DNA from: Paraburkholderia sejongensis
GTDB taxonomy: Bacteria > Pseudomonadota > Gammaproteobacteria > Burkholderiales > Burkholderiaceae
DNA length: 64,000 nucleotides
Assembly (NCBI RefSeq): GCF_020880815.1
Contig: NZ_JAJITD010000004.1
Span: forward strand, 415,203-479,202
Reading direction: 5' to 3'
The notes under the pieces are model-generated. The model was not told where the DNA came from, ran no database searches, and was given only the letters and a program-made list of their open reading frames with translations. The position numbers and the translations under genes are program-made. This document shows positions 26,330 to 36,404 of the stretch, in pieces; positions within the stretch are counted from its first letter, which is position 1, and each line of letters begins with the position of its first letter.

Positions 26330-27013
26330 TCACGCGTGCGCCCAGCGACGTAGCAGATTGTGATAGATCCCGGTCAGACTCACGACGGTCGGATCGTTCG
26401 AGCCGCGCTCGGCGGCAAGCGTCTGCACATCGTTATCGAGCCGGAACAGCGTCGCCCGCTGGCCGTCGTCGCGCACCATGCTCTGAATCCAGAAGAACGA
26501 TGCGATCCGCTCGCCACGCGTGACCGGCGTCACGTGGTGCAGGCTCGAAGCAGGGTAGAGCACCATATCGCCGGCCGGCAGTTTCGCGCGATGCACGCCG
26601 TAGGTGTCTTCGATACACAGTTCGCCGCCGTCGTAGGTATCGGGCTCGGCGAGAAACAACGTGGCTGACAGATCGCTGCGAATCCGGAAATCGGTGCCGC
26701 GCAGCTGCCGGATCGCATTGTCGACATGAGTGCCGAAACCGTCGCCGCCCGTATAGCGGTTGAATAGCGGCGGAAACACCTTCAGCGGCAGCGCGGCGGA
26801 AAAGAACCGCGGGTTGCGCCCGAGCGCGTCCTGAATCGCATCGCCGATCGCGCGCGCGGCCGGCGAGCCTTCAGGCAACTGCCGGTTGCGCTTCGCGTGC
26901 GCGGACTGCTGACCGGAGGTCGCATTGCCGTCGATCCACTCGGCGGCGTCGAGTACTTCGCGGCATTGCGCGACCTGCTGTTTGCTGAGTACGTTTTGCA
27001 GATGCAGCATCAT
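26330..27013 (-). CDS. piuC: PKHD-type Fe(II)/2-oxoglutarate dioxygenase (PiuC/YbiX)
   Basis: 227-residue 2-oxoglutarate-dependent hydroxylase. The iron triad is HVD (H96, D98) and the His of [14 protein letters not shown] (about 159); the latter stretch also carries the 2-oxoglutarate-binding Arg. [33 protein letters not shown] is typical of the piuC family, which accompanies siderophore receptors. The ATG overlaps the Sel1 gene stop by 4 bases. It is the last gene of the Fur-boxed iron operon. The substrate is unknown in the family. Confidence 0.9.
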   Translation of the reverse strand: MMLHLQNVLSKQQVAQCREVLDAAEWIDGNATSGQQSAHAKRNRQLPEGSPAARAIGDAIQDALGRNPRFFSAALPLKVFPPLFNRYTGGDGFGTHVDNAIRQLRGTDFRIRSDLSATLFLAEPDTYDGGELCIEDTYGVHRAKLPAGDMVLYPASSLHHVTPVTRGERIASFFWIQSMVRDDGQRATLFRLDNDVQTLAAERGSNDPTVVSLTGIYHNLLRRWAHA

Positions 27014-27819
27014 GAGCGGGATTCCTGCGTGAAGTTCGTCGCCGCGCGCGGCGGGGCGGCGAGCTGCTGCGGCGTGGCGCCGAGACTGCGCTCCAACGCG
27101 CGGAACGCGCTCACCGGCGAGGCCGCCAGCCACTCGCGCATCTTCGCGACGAACGCGCCGGTCGCGGTGCGCGGCACCTGCCGCAACCACGGCAGCGCCG
27201 CGTCGATTTCGCCGCGCGCGGCGAGCAGCCGCGCGTAGTTGAACTGGCCGCGAAAATCGCCGCCTTCGGCCGCGCGCCGGTAAAAGTCGAGCGCGATGTC
27301 CGCATCGGCGTCGACGGTCCAGCCGTCCTCGTAAAAGCTGCCGATGAAATTGAGCGACTTCGCGTGACCGAGTTCGCCCGCGCGCCGGAACCACGCCAAC
27401 GCCTCTACCCGATCGCAGTCGATCCCATTGCCGAGCGTCAGCGCCGACGCATAGTTGTACATTCCCCAGTCGAGCCCGGCCCGGGCCGCGAGCCGATACC
27501 AGTACACGGCGACCGGCGCGCACGGGGCGGTGCCCCAGCCGTGCTCGTAGCAGCGCCCGAGCATGTTCATCGCCATCGGATGATCGCGGCGCGCCGCGTG
27601 TCTGAACCAGACGAACGCGGCGCCGACGTCTCGCGCGACGCCGTGGCCGTCGAGCAGATACTGGCCATACACCGCCTGGGCTTCGACGATGCCGTTGCGC
27701 GCGGCCGCTGCGACCCACTCGGCCGCCCGTTCGGGCGGCCCGGCGAGGATCGCGGCGAACTCGTCGCGCGACACGTTGGCGAGCGCTTGCACCGAGACGC
27801 CGGTCGTCGCGCGTTGCAT
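27010..27819 (-). CDS. Sel1-repeat (TPR-like) protein
   Basis: 269-residue protein of about five Sel1 repeats, each of the AAxxGxxxAQxxLGxxYxxGxGVxxD type: [99 protein letters not shown], and [16 protein letters not shown]. No signal peptide. Its ATG shares one base with the receptor gene stop (TGATG). Sel1 proteins are adaptors; its place between a TonB receptor and PiuC is a recurrent iron-uptake arrangement. Confidence 0.85.
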   Translation of the reverse strand: MQRATTGVSVQALANVSRDEFAAILAGPPERAAEWVAAAARNGIVEAQAVYGQYLLDGHGVARDVGAAFVWFRHAARRDHPMAMNMLGRCYEHGWGTAPCAPVAVYWYRLAARAGLDWGMYNYASALTLGNGIDCDRVEALAWFRRAGELGHAKSLNFIGSFYEDGWTVDADADIALDFYRRAAEGGDFRGQFNYARLLAARGEIDAALPWLRQVPRTATGAFVAKMREWLAASPVSAFRALERSLGATPQQLAAPPRAATNFTQESRS

Positions 27820-30074
27820 CAGTAGTGCGCGTTGAGCGTCAGGAACGCCGAGCGTCCCGGCGCGATCGACGCGTAATGCGATGCAAACGCCTGGTCGTAA
27901 TACGTGCGGTTGAAGATGTTCTGCACGTTCAGTTGCAGATCGAGATGCTTGTTCACGCGATACGTGGCCATTCCGTCGAAGCGCCAGTACGACGGCACCG
28001 CCCGCAGATTCGCGGTGTCGCCATAGACCTGCGACATATAGAACGCGCCGCCGCCGACCGTGAACTTGGGAAGTACTTCGTAATTGGTCCACAGGCTGAT
28101 GCTGTTCTTCGGCGTGTTCGGGAACTGGTTGCCGTTGTCCGCGGTGTTCCTGCCGTTGTCGCGCAGCTCGCTCTTCAGATACGTGTAGCCGCCGAACACC
28201 TGCCACTTCGGCGTGATCTGACCGGCCACGCCGAATTCGAAACCTTGCACGCGCTTGCTGCCGACCATCGCGTAGCTGGTGTCCGGCAAGGTCACGCGCG
28301 CATTGGTGGTGTCGATCTGGAAGATCGCGCCGGTCAGCGACAGCTTGTTGTTCAGCACGTCCCATTTGGTGCCGAGTTCGATGCTGCGGTTCTTTTCCGG
28401 CGACAGGTCGGCCGCGTTCAGGCCGACGCCGTTGCGGCCCGGAGTCAGCGACTGGGTTTCGTTGCCCTGGCCGAGCAGCGAGCCGGCCGGCGTCGACGAG
28501 GTCGCGATCGACGTGTACACGCTGCCGTTCGAAGCCGGTTTGAACACGAGGCCCACCTGGTAGTTGAACAGCGTGTCATCGCGCGACACGCGGGTCGAAC
28601 CGTTGGCCGCGGTGTTGCGGAAGTCGGTCGAGTAGTCGTCGACGCGCAGCCCGACGTTGGCCTGCCAGCGTTTGGTCAGCTCGATCGTGTCGAACGCGTA
28701 GATCGACTTGGTGACGGTGCGTTGCTCGCTCGGGTCGTTGTTCTTCCTGATCGAGCCGGCCCACGGATCGTTCGGATTCGGGTTCCACAGGCTCGTGCAG
28801 TTGTAGCCCGATGCCGCGCCGATGCCGTTGGTCCGGCAGATCGCGCCGGTCCCGGTCGCGACCGTGTACGCATCGTTGACGCTGGTTTCGCGCGACAGCT
28901 CGATACCGGTCGTGAAGCTGTGTTTCAGGAAGCCGGTCTTGAACTCGCCGAACAGCTCGGTCTGGTTCGCGAGGCTGTAGACGTCGGCGGCCCGCGTATT
29001 CGCGCGGCGCCACACCATGCCGTTGGCGACGTTGCCCTGGCTGTCGTCCGGCTGGGTCCAGATGTAGTCCTGGGTCGACTTCGTGTAGCGGGTGGTGTTG
29101 CGGATCGTCAGATCGCGGTTGATGTCGTGCTCGATGCGCACGGTTCCGACATCCGACGTGGTCTTGCGGAAATCGCGGTCGATCAGGCCGTAGAAGTTGT
29201 GCCGGTCCACCGGCGCCGGGTAGATCGTGTCGACGTTGGCCGGCTTGTTGGTGGTGGTGTAGAAGTACGGAATACCGCTGTCGGGCAGGTCATCCGTCTG
29301 CAGGTGGTAGTAGCTCGCGGTGATGCGGGTCGGCGTGCCGAGACCGTAGGTGAACGACGGCGCGATGCCCCAGCGTTCGTTGTTGACCGCGTCGCGGCCG
29401 GCCACGTCGTTGTTGTGGCTCATCACGTTCAGGCGGAACGCCGCGTGATCGGCCATCTGCCAGTTGCCGTCCGCGGTGAAGCGGCGATAGCGGTCGGTGC
29501 CCAGACCGACGCTGCCGTCGGCGCTGGTGCCCAGATGCGGGGTCTTGGTGATCAGGTTGATGCTGCCGCCGGCGCCGCCGCGGCCGCCGAACGCGCCGTC
29601 CGAGCCCTTGGTCACCTCGATGTTCTCGATGTTGAACACTTCGCGGGTGGTCGCGCCGACGTCGCGCATCCCGTCGACGAAGGTGCTGCCCTGCGCGTCG
29701 TAGCCGCGGATGAACGGCCGGTCGCCGAGCGGGTTGCCGCCTTCGCCGGCGCCGAACGTGATGCCCGGCACGGTGCGCAGCGCTTCGGTCAGCGTCGATG
29801 CGCCGGTGCTGCGGATCAGTTCCTGCGGAATCACGGTGACCGACTTCGGCGTGTCGACGAGCGGCGCGGTGAATTTGATCGAGGACGACTGATCGACCTT
29901 GAAGCCGTCGTCCGACTGGCCCTGCACGGTGATCGGCGCGAGCTGGCCTTCGCGGTCGGGCGGCGCGGCGGCGGTGGTGCTTTGCGCGAGCGCAGGGCCG
30001 GCAGCCAGAACGCCGCACAGTGTCGTGCTGATTTTGCTCAGCTTAGGATCGTCGGACCGCAACTTCATGTTCAT
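27819..30074 (-). CDS. TonB-dependent siderophore receptor (Fiu/PiuA type)
   Basis: About 751-residue outer-membrane receptor for catecholate-type ferric siderophores. Signal peptide, then plug domain with [64 protein letters not shown] and [26 protein letters not shown], then a 22-strand barrel ending in an aromatic residue (TLNAHY). The start is taken as ATG at 30074; TTG at 30083 and ATG at 30068 are alternatives. A Fur box lies about 105 bases upstream. It heads the operon with Sel1 and piuC. Confidence 0.88.
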   Translation of the reverse strand: MNMKLRSDDPKLSKISTTLCGVLAAGPALAQSTTAAAPPDREGQLAPITVQGQSDDGFKVDQSSSIKFTAPLVDTPKSVTVIPQELIRSTGASTLTEALRTVPGITFGAGEGGNPLGDRPFIRGYDAQGSTFVDGMRDVGATTREVFNIENIEVTKGSDGAFGGRGGAGGSINLITKTPHLGTSADGSVGLGTDRYRRFTADGNWQMADHAAFRLNVMSHNNDVAGRDAVNNERWGIAPSFTYGLGTPTRITASYYHLQTDDLPDSGIPYFYTTTNKPANVDTIYPAPVDRHNFYGLIDRDFRKTTSDVGTVRIEHDINRDLTIRNTTRYTKSTQDYIWTQPDDSQGNVANGMVWRRANTRAADVYSLANQTELFGEFKTGFLKHSFTTGIELSRETSVNDAYTVATGTGAICRTNGIGAASGYNCTSLWNPNPNDPWAGSIRKNNDPSEQRTVTKSIYAFDTIELTKRWQANVGLRVDDYSTDFRNTAANGSTRVSRDDTLFNYQVGLVFKPASNGSVYTSIATSSTPAGSLLGQGNETQSLTPGRNGVGLNAADLSPEKNRSIELGTKWDVLNNKLSLTGAIFQIDTTNARVTLPDTSYAMVGSKRVQGFEFGVAGQITPKWQVFGGYTYLKSELRDNGRNTADNGNQFPNTPKNSISLWTNYEVLPKFTVGGGAFYMSQVYGDTANLRAVPSYWRFDGMATYRVNKHLDLQLNVQNIFNRTYYDQAFASHYASIAPGRSAFLTLNAHY

Positions 30075-30178
30075 CCCCGTCAAGTTCAGGACGCCGGGCC
30101 GGCTGACATCTCCTTACCCCTGCATTCCATGTTTATTACAAAAATCTTGCGGGACGGATTTTATGCAAACTCTGCGTA

Positions 30179-30197
30179 ATTGAGAAGCGTTCTCAAT
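30179..30197. promoter_or_regulatory. Fur box upstream of the siderophore receptor
   Basis: ATTGAGAA-GCG-TTCTCAAT, with perfect 8-base arms, matches the 19-base inverted repeat recognised by Fur (TGAGAA/TTCTCA core). Iron repression of the receptor operon is expected. Confidence 0.8.
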
Positions 30198-30472
30198 AAA
30201 TGGCTTAACAGATCGGGCTTGGAGAGGCTGCGGAAGGGGGCGGGTCAGCGGGGGCGAAGAGGATGGTATGGCGCCAGAAGGCTAAAATTAGCGGATATTT
30301 GCGGGCTGAAGCCGCAATGGCAGGAAGTCTGGCGAAGCGTAAAAAGTCGCTGCTCGGAACCTGTGCGGAGCGCAACATCTGTTGCAAAAACAGCACAGCG
30401 AGGACGGCGCAGCGACACGTAACCGGGCCGTCCACCTGTCTCGAAGCTTTCGGGAAATTACAGCGCCGGGGG
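30198..30472. other. Intergenic region between two minus-strand units
   Basis: No gene seen. An AT-richer stretch at 30330-30400 separates the DadA-like gene stop from the receptor control region; nothing specific is recognised. Confidence 0.3.
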
Positions 30473-31705
30473 TTAAAACCGCTCGACCCGGAACGGCAGC
30501 GGATCCACCAGCGTCGGCTCGCCGGTCATCATTTCGGCGAGCAGCCGGCCCGTCACCGGACCGAGCGTGAGGCCGTGATGCGCGTGACCGAAGGCGAACC
30601 ACAAGCCCCGATGTTTGGGCGCCGCGCCGATCATCGGCATCATGTCCGGCGTGCACGGGCGGCGTCCCATCCACGGCTCGGCGTCGAGGCGTTCGCCGAG
30701 CGGGAACAGCGTGCGCGCGATCGGCTCGACCGCGTCGAGCTGCACCGGCGTCTTCGCGGCCTCGGCGCGCGCGATTTCGGCGCCGGTGGTCAGGCGAATG
30801 CCGCGCGCCATCGGCGCGAGCACATAGCCGTGTTCGACGTCGAGCACCGGATGATTGAGTTGCGCGGTTTGGCGCGGCGCGTAATGCATGTGATAGCCGC
30901 GCTTGACCGCGAGCGGCAGCCGGTAGCCGAGCCGCTCGCAGACGCGGCCCGACCACGGGCCGAGCGCGACGACCGCCGAGCTGGCGCTCAGCGTGCCCTC
31001 CAGCGTATCGACCTGCCAGCCTTCGCGCAGCGTGTCGGCATCGCCGTTATAGAAGCGGCCGCCGAGCGCTTCGAAATAGCGCGCGTAGGCGTTGACCAGC
31101 GCGTTCGGATCGTTGACCGAATCGGCTTGCGGATAGCGCAGGCCGCCTTGTAGACGCTTGTCGAGATCGGGTTCGAGCTGTTGCAGGCGCGGCGCGTCGA
31201 GCGTTTCGAATTCGACGCCGTATTCGCGCTGCCATTGCTCGGCTAGGCGGGTTTCGGCGTCGCGCGCGGCCGCGCTGCGAAACACCTTGATCCAGCCGAT
31301 CGGCCGCAGCAGATCGCTCGCATGCGCGGCGGCGGCCAGCGCGCGATGTTCGCTGACGCAATGCTCGATCAGCGTCGCGTACGACTTCGCGATTTCGGCG
31401 TGTTTCGCCGGATGCGAATTGCGCCAGTAGCGCCACAGGAACGGTGCGACTTCGAGCAGCGCATCGGCGTGGTAGCGCACGTCGGGCGACTGGTTGCGCG
31501 CGTAGCGCAGCAGCGTGCCGAGCCCGCGCGGAAACGCGTATGGATAGACGCCTTCGCGCTGGATCAGCCCGGCATTGCCGAATGAGGTTTCGTTGCCGGG
31601 CTGCTTGCGGTCGATCAGCGCAACCTGACGCCCGCGCCGTTGTAGATGCACGGCGACGCAGACACCGACAATGCCGGCGCCGAGCACCACGGTATCGAAT
31701 TTCAT
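30473..31705 (-). CDS. FAD-dependent D-amino-acid dehydrogenase (DadA-like)
   Basis: 410-residue flavoprotein of the DAO family. The Rossmann FAD site is at the very start (MKFDTVVLGAGIVGVCVAVHLQRRGRQVALIDRK), followed by NETSFGNAGLI, a DadA hallmark. The end has HPVLDVEHGYVLAPMARGIRLTTGAEIA, GRRPCTPDMMPMIGAAPKHRGLWFAFGHAHHGLTLGPVTGRLLAEMM. It likely oxidises D-amino acids or a related amine at the membrane quinone pool. Start 31705 has AGGGAG close upstream and removes an Arg-rich false extension. It is monocistronic. Substrate uncertain. Confidence 0.85.
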   Translation of the reverse strand: MKFDTVVLGAGIVGVCVAVHLQRRGRQVALIDRKQPGNETSFGNAGLIQREGVYPYAFPRGLGTLLRYARNQSPDVRYHADALLEVAPFLWRYWRNSHPAKHAEIAKSYATLIEHCVSEHRALAAAAHASDLLRPIGWIKVFRSAAARDAETRLAEQWQREYGVEFETLDAPRLQQLEPDLDKRLQGGLRYPQADSVNDPNALVNAYARYFEALGGRFYNGDADTLREGWQVDTLEGTLSASSAVVALGPWSGRVCERLGYRLPLAVKRGYHMHYAPRQTAQLNHPVLDVEHGYVLAPMARGIRLTTGAEIARAEAAKTPVQLDAVEPIARTLFPLGERLDAEPWMGRRPCTPDMMPMIGAAPKHRGLWFAFGHAHHGLTLGPVTGRLLAEMMTGEPTLVDPLPFRVERF

Positions 31706-31955
31706 GCTCCCTGTCCGTCTTATGTGTTCACTGCGTGTGAAGCGCTGCCGGAACTCTGCTCGCGGCGAGTCGCGAGCTTTCATCTTATACAGGGATCGGG
31801 CTGCTTAGCTATCGGCAAAAAAACGTGCTGCGGAAAACGTGGGCCGGCGCCGGTAACTTCTACACGAACGACGGGTTTAAACGGGCATTGCAACGGGGCA
31901 CTTCGGTGTCGTACCCGCCAGCGTGTAAACTGCTGACTTTTTTGCTTCCGGTGGT

Positions 31956-32861
31956 ATGTCGCAAGCCCCCCAGCGTAGCGCCCTGAGCGGGCCCGCGCTC
32001 GTTCGTTTACTGGCCCGTCTGGGCGAGGCCGACGTCGCCGAATCGACGCAGTCGCTGGCCGACCGGCTGAGCCAGTGGCTCGGCTGGACTGATGCGATCG
32101 CGTTGTCGTCCGCGTTGAGCGGCGGCCCACCCGCGGTGGCCGGCGGCGCGCGTCCGTTCGGCCGTGCCGAGGAGGACGAATGCACGCGCGTGCGGCGCGC
32201 GCTGGTAAGTTCGATCGCCGGCGACGCGCTATTCGCCAGCTCGCGGCGGCGCGGGACGGTGCCGACGCCGCGGAATGCGGCGATGAATGCGCCGACGAAT
32301 GCGCCGATGAACGCACCCCGCGCGCCGGCCCGAGCGTCCGCGCTGCTCGACGTATCCCCGCAGGCCGACTACGCGGTGTTTCGCCAGCGCTATCTCGCTT
32401 TTCAGCAGTCGATGGAAACCGCAATCGGCACGTTACGCGGTCGGCTGCGCGCGCTGCTCGCCACCCAGGCGCCGGCGCTCGCGCGGCTCGCGGTGGTCGA
32501 CGCGGTGATGGAGCGGGCGCTCGCCGAGCGCGAGCGCAGTTTGCTCGGCGCGGTGCCGGGGCTGCTGGGCGGACATTTCGAGCGGCTGCGCAACGCGGAG
32601 CGGCGGCGGGTGGCGGAGCTTGAAGCGGTTGAAGCAGCAGAAGCAGCAGAAGCAGCAGAAGCAGCAGAAGCCCAGGACGCCGCGCGGTCCGCGGTCATAC
32701 AAGCGGCCCGCGCAACCGCATCCCCGGGCCACGCCGCGGCGCCCGCGCCCGATGCGTGGCTCGACGTATTCCGCAAGGACATGCAGAGCGTTTTGCTTGC
32801 CGAACTGGATGTTCGTTTTCAACCGGTCGAAGGGCTGCTCGCGGCTCTTCGCGCCTGCTAA
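31956..32861 (+). CDS. DUF3348 protein (first gene of the motor-like cassette)
   Basis: 301-residue soluble protein of DUF3348, unknown function. It opens MSQAPQRSALSGPALVRLLARLGEADV and has helical segments VFRQRYLAFQQSMETAIGTLRGRLRALLATQ and LLDVSPQADYAVFRQRYLAFQQ, ending in LLAELDVRFQPVEGLLAALRAC. An in-frame microsatellite encodes EAAEAAEAAEAAEAAEA (32633-32671). No signal or membrane segment. Eleven bases separate it from the DUF802 motor gene, so the two are co-transcribed. A cytoplasmic partner or regulator of the motor is likely, as inference from the fixed neighbourhood. Confidence 0.8.
   Translation: MSQAPQRSALSGPALVRLLARLGEADVAESTQSLADRLSQWLGWTDAIALSSALSGGPPAVAGGARPFGRAEEDECTRVRRALVSSIAGDALFASSRRRGTVPTPRNAAMNAPTNAPMNAPRAPARASALLDVSPQADYAVFRQRYLAFQQSMETAIGTLRGRLRALLATQAPALARLAVVDAVMERALAERERSLLGAVPGLLGGHFERLRNAERRRVAELEAVEAAEAAEAAEAAEAQDAARSAVIQAARATASPGHAAAPAPDAWLDVFRKDMQSVLLAELDVRFQPVEGLLAALRAC
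32633..32671 (+). repeat. 9-bp microsatellite inside the DUF3348 gene
   Basis: Units of the form GAAGCAGCA repeat four to five times, coding for EAA triplets. Gain or loss of units keeps frame. In the overlapping frame it produces a QKQ run that falsely extends the next gene upstream. Confidence 0.8.
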
Positions 32862-32871
32862 CTGGGACCCC

Positions 32872-35751
32872 ATGTCCAGATATCGTATCGATCTCGTTGT
32901 GTTTCTCGCGGGCCTCGCCGCGGCGTGCTGGATCGCCGTCGGTTATGCCGTCGCCAACCCGCTCGCGTTCGCGGTCACGCTGCTGATCGGCGTGTTCTAC
33001 GTGCTCGGCGCGCTCGAATTGCGTCGCTACAGTCAGGCGACCGCGACGCTGAGCGGCGCGCTCACCAAGTTGTCCGCGCCGCCGCCGAGCCTCGCCGCGT
33101 TTCTCGAAGCCGTGCATCCGAGCCTGCGCAATCCGGTGCGGCTGCGCGTCGAAGGCGAGCGCGCCGCGCTGCCCGGACCGGCGCTGACGCCGTATCTGGT
33201 CGGCCTGCTGGTGCTGCTCGGGATGCTCGGCACGCTGCTCGGGATGGTGATGACGCTGCGCGGCACCGCCCTCGCACTCGAAAGCGCGAGCGACCTGCAG
33301 GCGATCCGCGCGTCGCTGGCCGCGCCGGTCAAGGGGCTCGGCTTCGCGTTCGGCACCTCGATCGCGGGCGTCTCGACGTCGGCGATGCTCGGACTACTGT
33401 CGGCGCTGTGCCGCCGCGAACGGCTCGAAGCCGCGCAGCAGCTCGACCTGAAGATCGCCACGGCGCTGCGCATCTATTCGCAAAGCCATCAGCGCGACGA
33501 GAGTTTCAAGCTGCTGCAACGCCAGGCCGACGCGACGCCGCTTCTCGTCGAGCGTCTGCAGACGATGATGAGCGCGCTCGAACAGCAGAGCGCGGCGTCG
33601 AACGAACAGCAGTTGGCCAGCCTCGATGCGTTCTACGGCCGTACCGAGGCCGCGTATCTGCGGCTGGCCGGCGTGATCGAGCAGTCATTGAAGGACAGCG
33701 TGACCGGCAGCGCGCGCGCCGCCGGCGAGGCGTTGCAGCCGGTCGTGCAGGCGACGCTGGCCGGCCTCGCGCGCGAGAGCGCCACGCTGCACGAGTCGGT
33801 GACGCAGGCGGTGCAGCGGCAGTTGGCCGGGATGACGAGCGGCTTCGCGGCGACCAGCGCGAACGTCGCGACGATCTGCGCCGACGCGCTCGCCGGCCAC
33901 CGCCAGGCCAGCGACGCGCTGGCCGCGCAGCAGAGCGCGTCGCTGGAGCGAGTCGCGCAAGCGTTCGAGCAGCGCTCGGCCGCGTTGCTCGACGGCGTGT
34001 CCGCGCGCGTCGAAGCGACCGCCAGCCAGATGTCGCAGGCGTGGGGCGACGCGTTGGCGCAGCAGCAGCGGGCCGCCGACAAGCTCGCCGCGAACAACGA
34101 ACAGGCGCTCGCCGGCGCGGCCGCGACGTTCGAACGGCATTCGGCCGCGCTGCTGGAAGCGCTCGGCCGCTCGCAGTCGAACCTGCAAAGCGAACTGGCC
34201 GCGCGCGACGAGCAGCGCCTTGCCGCGTGGGTCGACACGCTCGGCGCGGTGAGCACGAAGCTCGACGAACAATGGCGGCAAAGCGGCGCGCACCACGCGG
34301 CACGTCAGCAGGAAATCTGCGACGCGCTCGCGCAAACCGCGCGCGATATCTCCGCGCAGACGCAAACCCACGCGAGCGCGACGCTCGTCGAGATCGAACG
34401 TCTCGTGCAGGTAGCCGCCGACGCGCCGAAGGCCGCGGCCAATCTGCAGGCCGAACTGATCGCGCGCGACGAGCAGCGCTTTGCGACGTGGACCGACACG
34501 CTCGGCGCGCTGGCCGCGAAACTGAACGAACAATGGCAGCACAGCAGCGTGCAGACCGCGAGTCGCCAGCAGGAGATCTTCGACGCGCTGACGCAAACCG
34601 CGCGCGATATCTCCGCGCAGACGCAGACTCACGCGAGCGCCACGCTGGCGGAAATCGACCGCCTCGTGCAGGCGGCAGCCGACGCGCCGAAGGCGGCCGT
34701 GAACCTGCAAGCGGAACTGGCGGCGCGCGACGAACAGCGCTTTACCGCGTGGACCGAAGCGCTCGGCGTGCTGACGGCCAAGCTGACCGAACAATGGCAG
34801 CAGAGCGGTTCGCAGACCGCGAGCCGTCAACAGGAAATCTGCGACGCGCTCGCGCAGACCGCGCGCGATATCTCCACGCAGACGCAAACCCACGCGAGCG
34901 CGACGCTGGCCGAAATCGACCGCCTCGTGCAAGTTGCCGCCGACGCGCCGAAGGCCGCGGCGAACCTGCAAGCGGAACTGGCCGCGCGCGACGAACAGCG
35001 CTTCACCACGTGGACCGACACGCTCGGCGCACTGACTGCGAAGCTGACTGAACAATGGCAGCAGACCGGTTCGCAGACCGCGGCGCGCCAGCAGCAAATC
35101 TGCGACGCGCTCGCGCAAACCGCGCGGGATATCTCTACGCAGACGCAAACGCACGCAAACGCGACGATTGCCGAAATCGAGCGGCTGGTGCAGGCGGCGT
35201 CGGAAGCGCCGAAGGCCGCGGCCGACGTGATCGCGGAACTGCGTCAGAAACTGTCCGACAGCATGGTCCGCGATACCGCGATGCTCGACGAGCGCAGCCG
35301 CTTGCTGGCGACGCTCGAAACGCTGCTCGACGCGGTCAATCACGCGTCGACCGAACAGCGCGCGGCGGTCGACGGTCTCGTCACGACTTCCGCCGAGCTG
35401 CTCGAACGGGTCGGCAAGCGCTTCACCGATCATCTGGAGCACGAGACCGGCAAGCTCGGTGAGGTGGCCGCCCAGGTCACCGGCAGCGCGGTCGAAGTGG
35501 CCAGCCTCGGCGATGCGTTCGGCGCGGCCGTGCGCGTGTTCGGCGAAGCGAACGCCAAGCTGGTCGCGCACCTCGAACGGATCGAAACGGCGCTCGACAA
35601 ATCGCTCGCCCGCAGCGACGAACAGCTCGCTTACTACGTCGCGCAGGCACGTGACGTGGTCGATCTCAGCGTGATGTCGCAGAAGCAGATCGTCGAAGAT
35701 CTGCAACTGCTGGCCGCGAAGCGCGCGCGCGCCGGAGCCGACGCGGTATGA
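32872..35751 (+). CDS. DUF802 protein: MotA/ExbB/ZorA-like stator with long repeat-bearing tail
   Basis: 959-residue inner-membrane protein. Helices lie at about 5-27, 29-48, 106-129 (YLVGLLVLLGMLGTLLGMVMTL) and 157-179 (LGFAFGTSIAGVSTSAMLGLL). The last two match the MotA/TolQ/ExbB core: a GLLGTxxG helix and a channel helix with a Thr-Ser pair (GTS). Residues from about 181 to the end, some 780, are Ala/Gln/Glu-rich coiled coil. Four 87-residue repeats occupy 441-788 (ELAARDEQRF...LGxLxxKLxEQW...SRQQEICDALAQTARDIS). The start at 32872 (MSRYRID) is chosen because the first helix begins there; the longer open frame is out-of-context DNA from DUF3348. The stop overlaps the OmpA gene by 4 bases. 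Confidence 0.85.
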   Translation: MSRYRIDLVVFLAGLAAACWIAVGYAVANPLAFAVTLLIGVFYVLGALELRRYSQATATLSGALTKLSAPPPSLAAFLEAVHPSLRNPVRLRVEGERAALPGPALTPYLVGLLVLLGMLGTLLGMVMTLRGTALALESASDLQAIRASLAAPVKGLGFAFGTSIAGVSTSAMLGLLSALCRRERLEAAQQLDLKIATALRIYSQSHQRDESFKLLQRQADATPLLVERLQTMMSALEQQSAASNEQQLASLDAFYGRTEAAYLRLAGVIEQSLKDSVTGSARAAGEALQPVVQATLAGLARESATLHESVTQAVQRQLAGMTSGFAATSANVATICADALAGHRQASDALAAQQSASLERVAQAFEQRSAALLDGVSARVEATASQMSQAWGDALAQQQRAADKLAANNEQALAGAAATFERHSAALLEALGRSQSNLQSELAARDEQRLAAWVDTLGAVSTKLDEQWRQSGAHHAARQQEICDALAQTARDISAQTQTHASATLVEIERLVQVAADAPKAAANLQAELIARDEQRFATWTDTLGALAAKLNEQWQHSSVQTASRQQEIFDALTQTARDISAQTQTHASATLAEIDRLVQAAADAPKAAVNLQAELAARDEQRFTAWTEALGVLTAKLTEQWQQSGSQTASRQQEICDALAQTARDISTQTQTHASATLAEIDRLVQVAADAPKAAANLQAELAARDEQRFTTWTDTLGALTAKLTEQWQQTGSQTAARQQQICDALAQTARDISTQTQTHANATIAEIERLVQAASEAPKAAADVIAELRQKLSDSMVRDTAMLDERSRLLATLETLLDAVNHASTEQRAAVDGLVTTSAELLERVGKRFTDHLEHETGKLGEVAAQVTGSAVEVASLGDAFGAAVRVFGEANAKLVAHLERIETALDKSLARSDEQLAYYVAQARDVVDLSVMSQKQIVEDLQLLAAKRARAGADAV
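34192..35235 (+). repeat. Four tandem 261-bp coding repeats in the motor tail
   Basis: GAACTG(G/A) unit starts recur at 34192, 34453, 34714, 34975 and 35236, exactly 261 bases apart. The units encode 87 residues each and are highly similar, which implies recent internal duplication and room for length variation. Confidence 0.9.
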
Positions 35752-36404
35752 GCGAGGACCTCGACGGCGGCGTCGAAACCGCCGCGCCGATCTGGGCCGC
35801 GTTCGGCGATCTGATGTCGGTGCTGCTCGGCGCGTTTGTGCTGATTCTGGTCGGCGTGATCGGCGTGCAGCTCGAACTGTCGAGCAAGCTCGAACAGGAA
35901 GTGAAGCAGCGCCAGGCCGAAACGCAGCGTCGCAAGACGCTTGAGCAGGCGCTCGCCGGGCCGCTCGCGGCCGGGCGCGTGACGCTCGTCAATGGCCGCA
36001 TCGGCATCAGCGGCAACGTGCTGTTCGCGCTGAATTCCGATCAACTGCAGCCCGAGGGCCGCGCGCTGCTGAAGAGTCTGGCGGAGCCGCTGTCGACCTA
36101 TCTGCGCGCGAGCGACCAGATCCTGATGGTCAGCGGCTTTACCGACGACCAGCGCTTGCGCGAAGGCAATCGCCGCTTCGCCGATAACTGGGAGCTGTCT
36201 GCGCAGCGCGCATTGACGGTCACACGCACGCTGATCGACAGCGGCGTGCCGGCGGCGTCGGTGTTCGCGGCGGCGTTCGGCTCGCAGCAACCGGTCGGCT
36301 CGAACGCGGACGAGGCGGGGCGCGCGAAGAATCGCCGCGTCGAAATCGCGCCGGTGCCGCGGCCGTCGAGCGGGGCGGCGGCGACGGAGAAGGCCGGTGG
36401 TTGA
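35748..36404 (+). CDS. MotB/ZorB-like OmpA-domain protein
   Basis: 218-residue membrane protein. One helix near the start (WAAFGDLMSVLLGAFVLILVGVIGV) carries an Asp (D21) in the F-G-D-L-M-S context, where MotB and ZorB place the proton-binding Asp. A coiled linker (residues 42-75) leads to an OmpA-like peptidoglycan-binding domain (GNVLFALNSDQLQPEGRALLKSLAEPL...LMVSGFTDD...ELSAQRALTVTRTLIDSGVP...GRAKNRRVEI). The domain binds diaminopimelate-type peptidoglycan. The gene overlaps the DUF802 gene by 4 bases and the DUF2894 gene by 8, so the three should be made together. Confidence 0.88.
   Translation: MSEDLDGGVETAAPIWAAFGDLMSVLLGAFVLILVGVIGVQLELSSKLEQEVKQRQAETQRRKTLEQALAGPLAAGRVTLVNGRIGISGNVLFALNSDQLQPEGRALLKSLAEPLSTYLRASDQILMVSGFTDDQRLREGNRRFADNWELSAQRALTVTRTLIDSGVPAASVFAAAFGSQQPVGSNADEAGRAKNRRVEIAPVPRPSSGAAATEKAGG

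Noticed and set aside
32620..32871. Upstream extension of the DUF802 gene
   Set aside because: It overlaps DUF3348 coding DNA out of frame, is Gln/Lys/Arg monotony, and the first membrane helix begins only at 32872.
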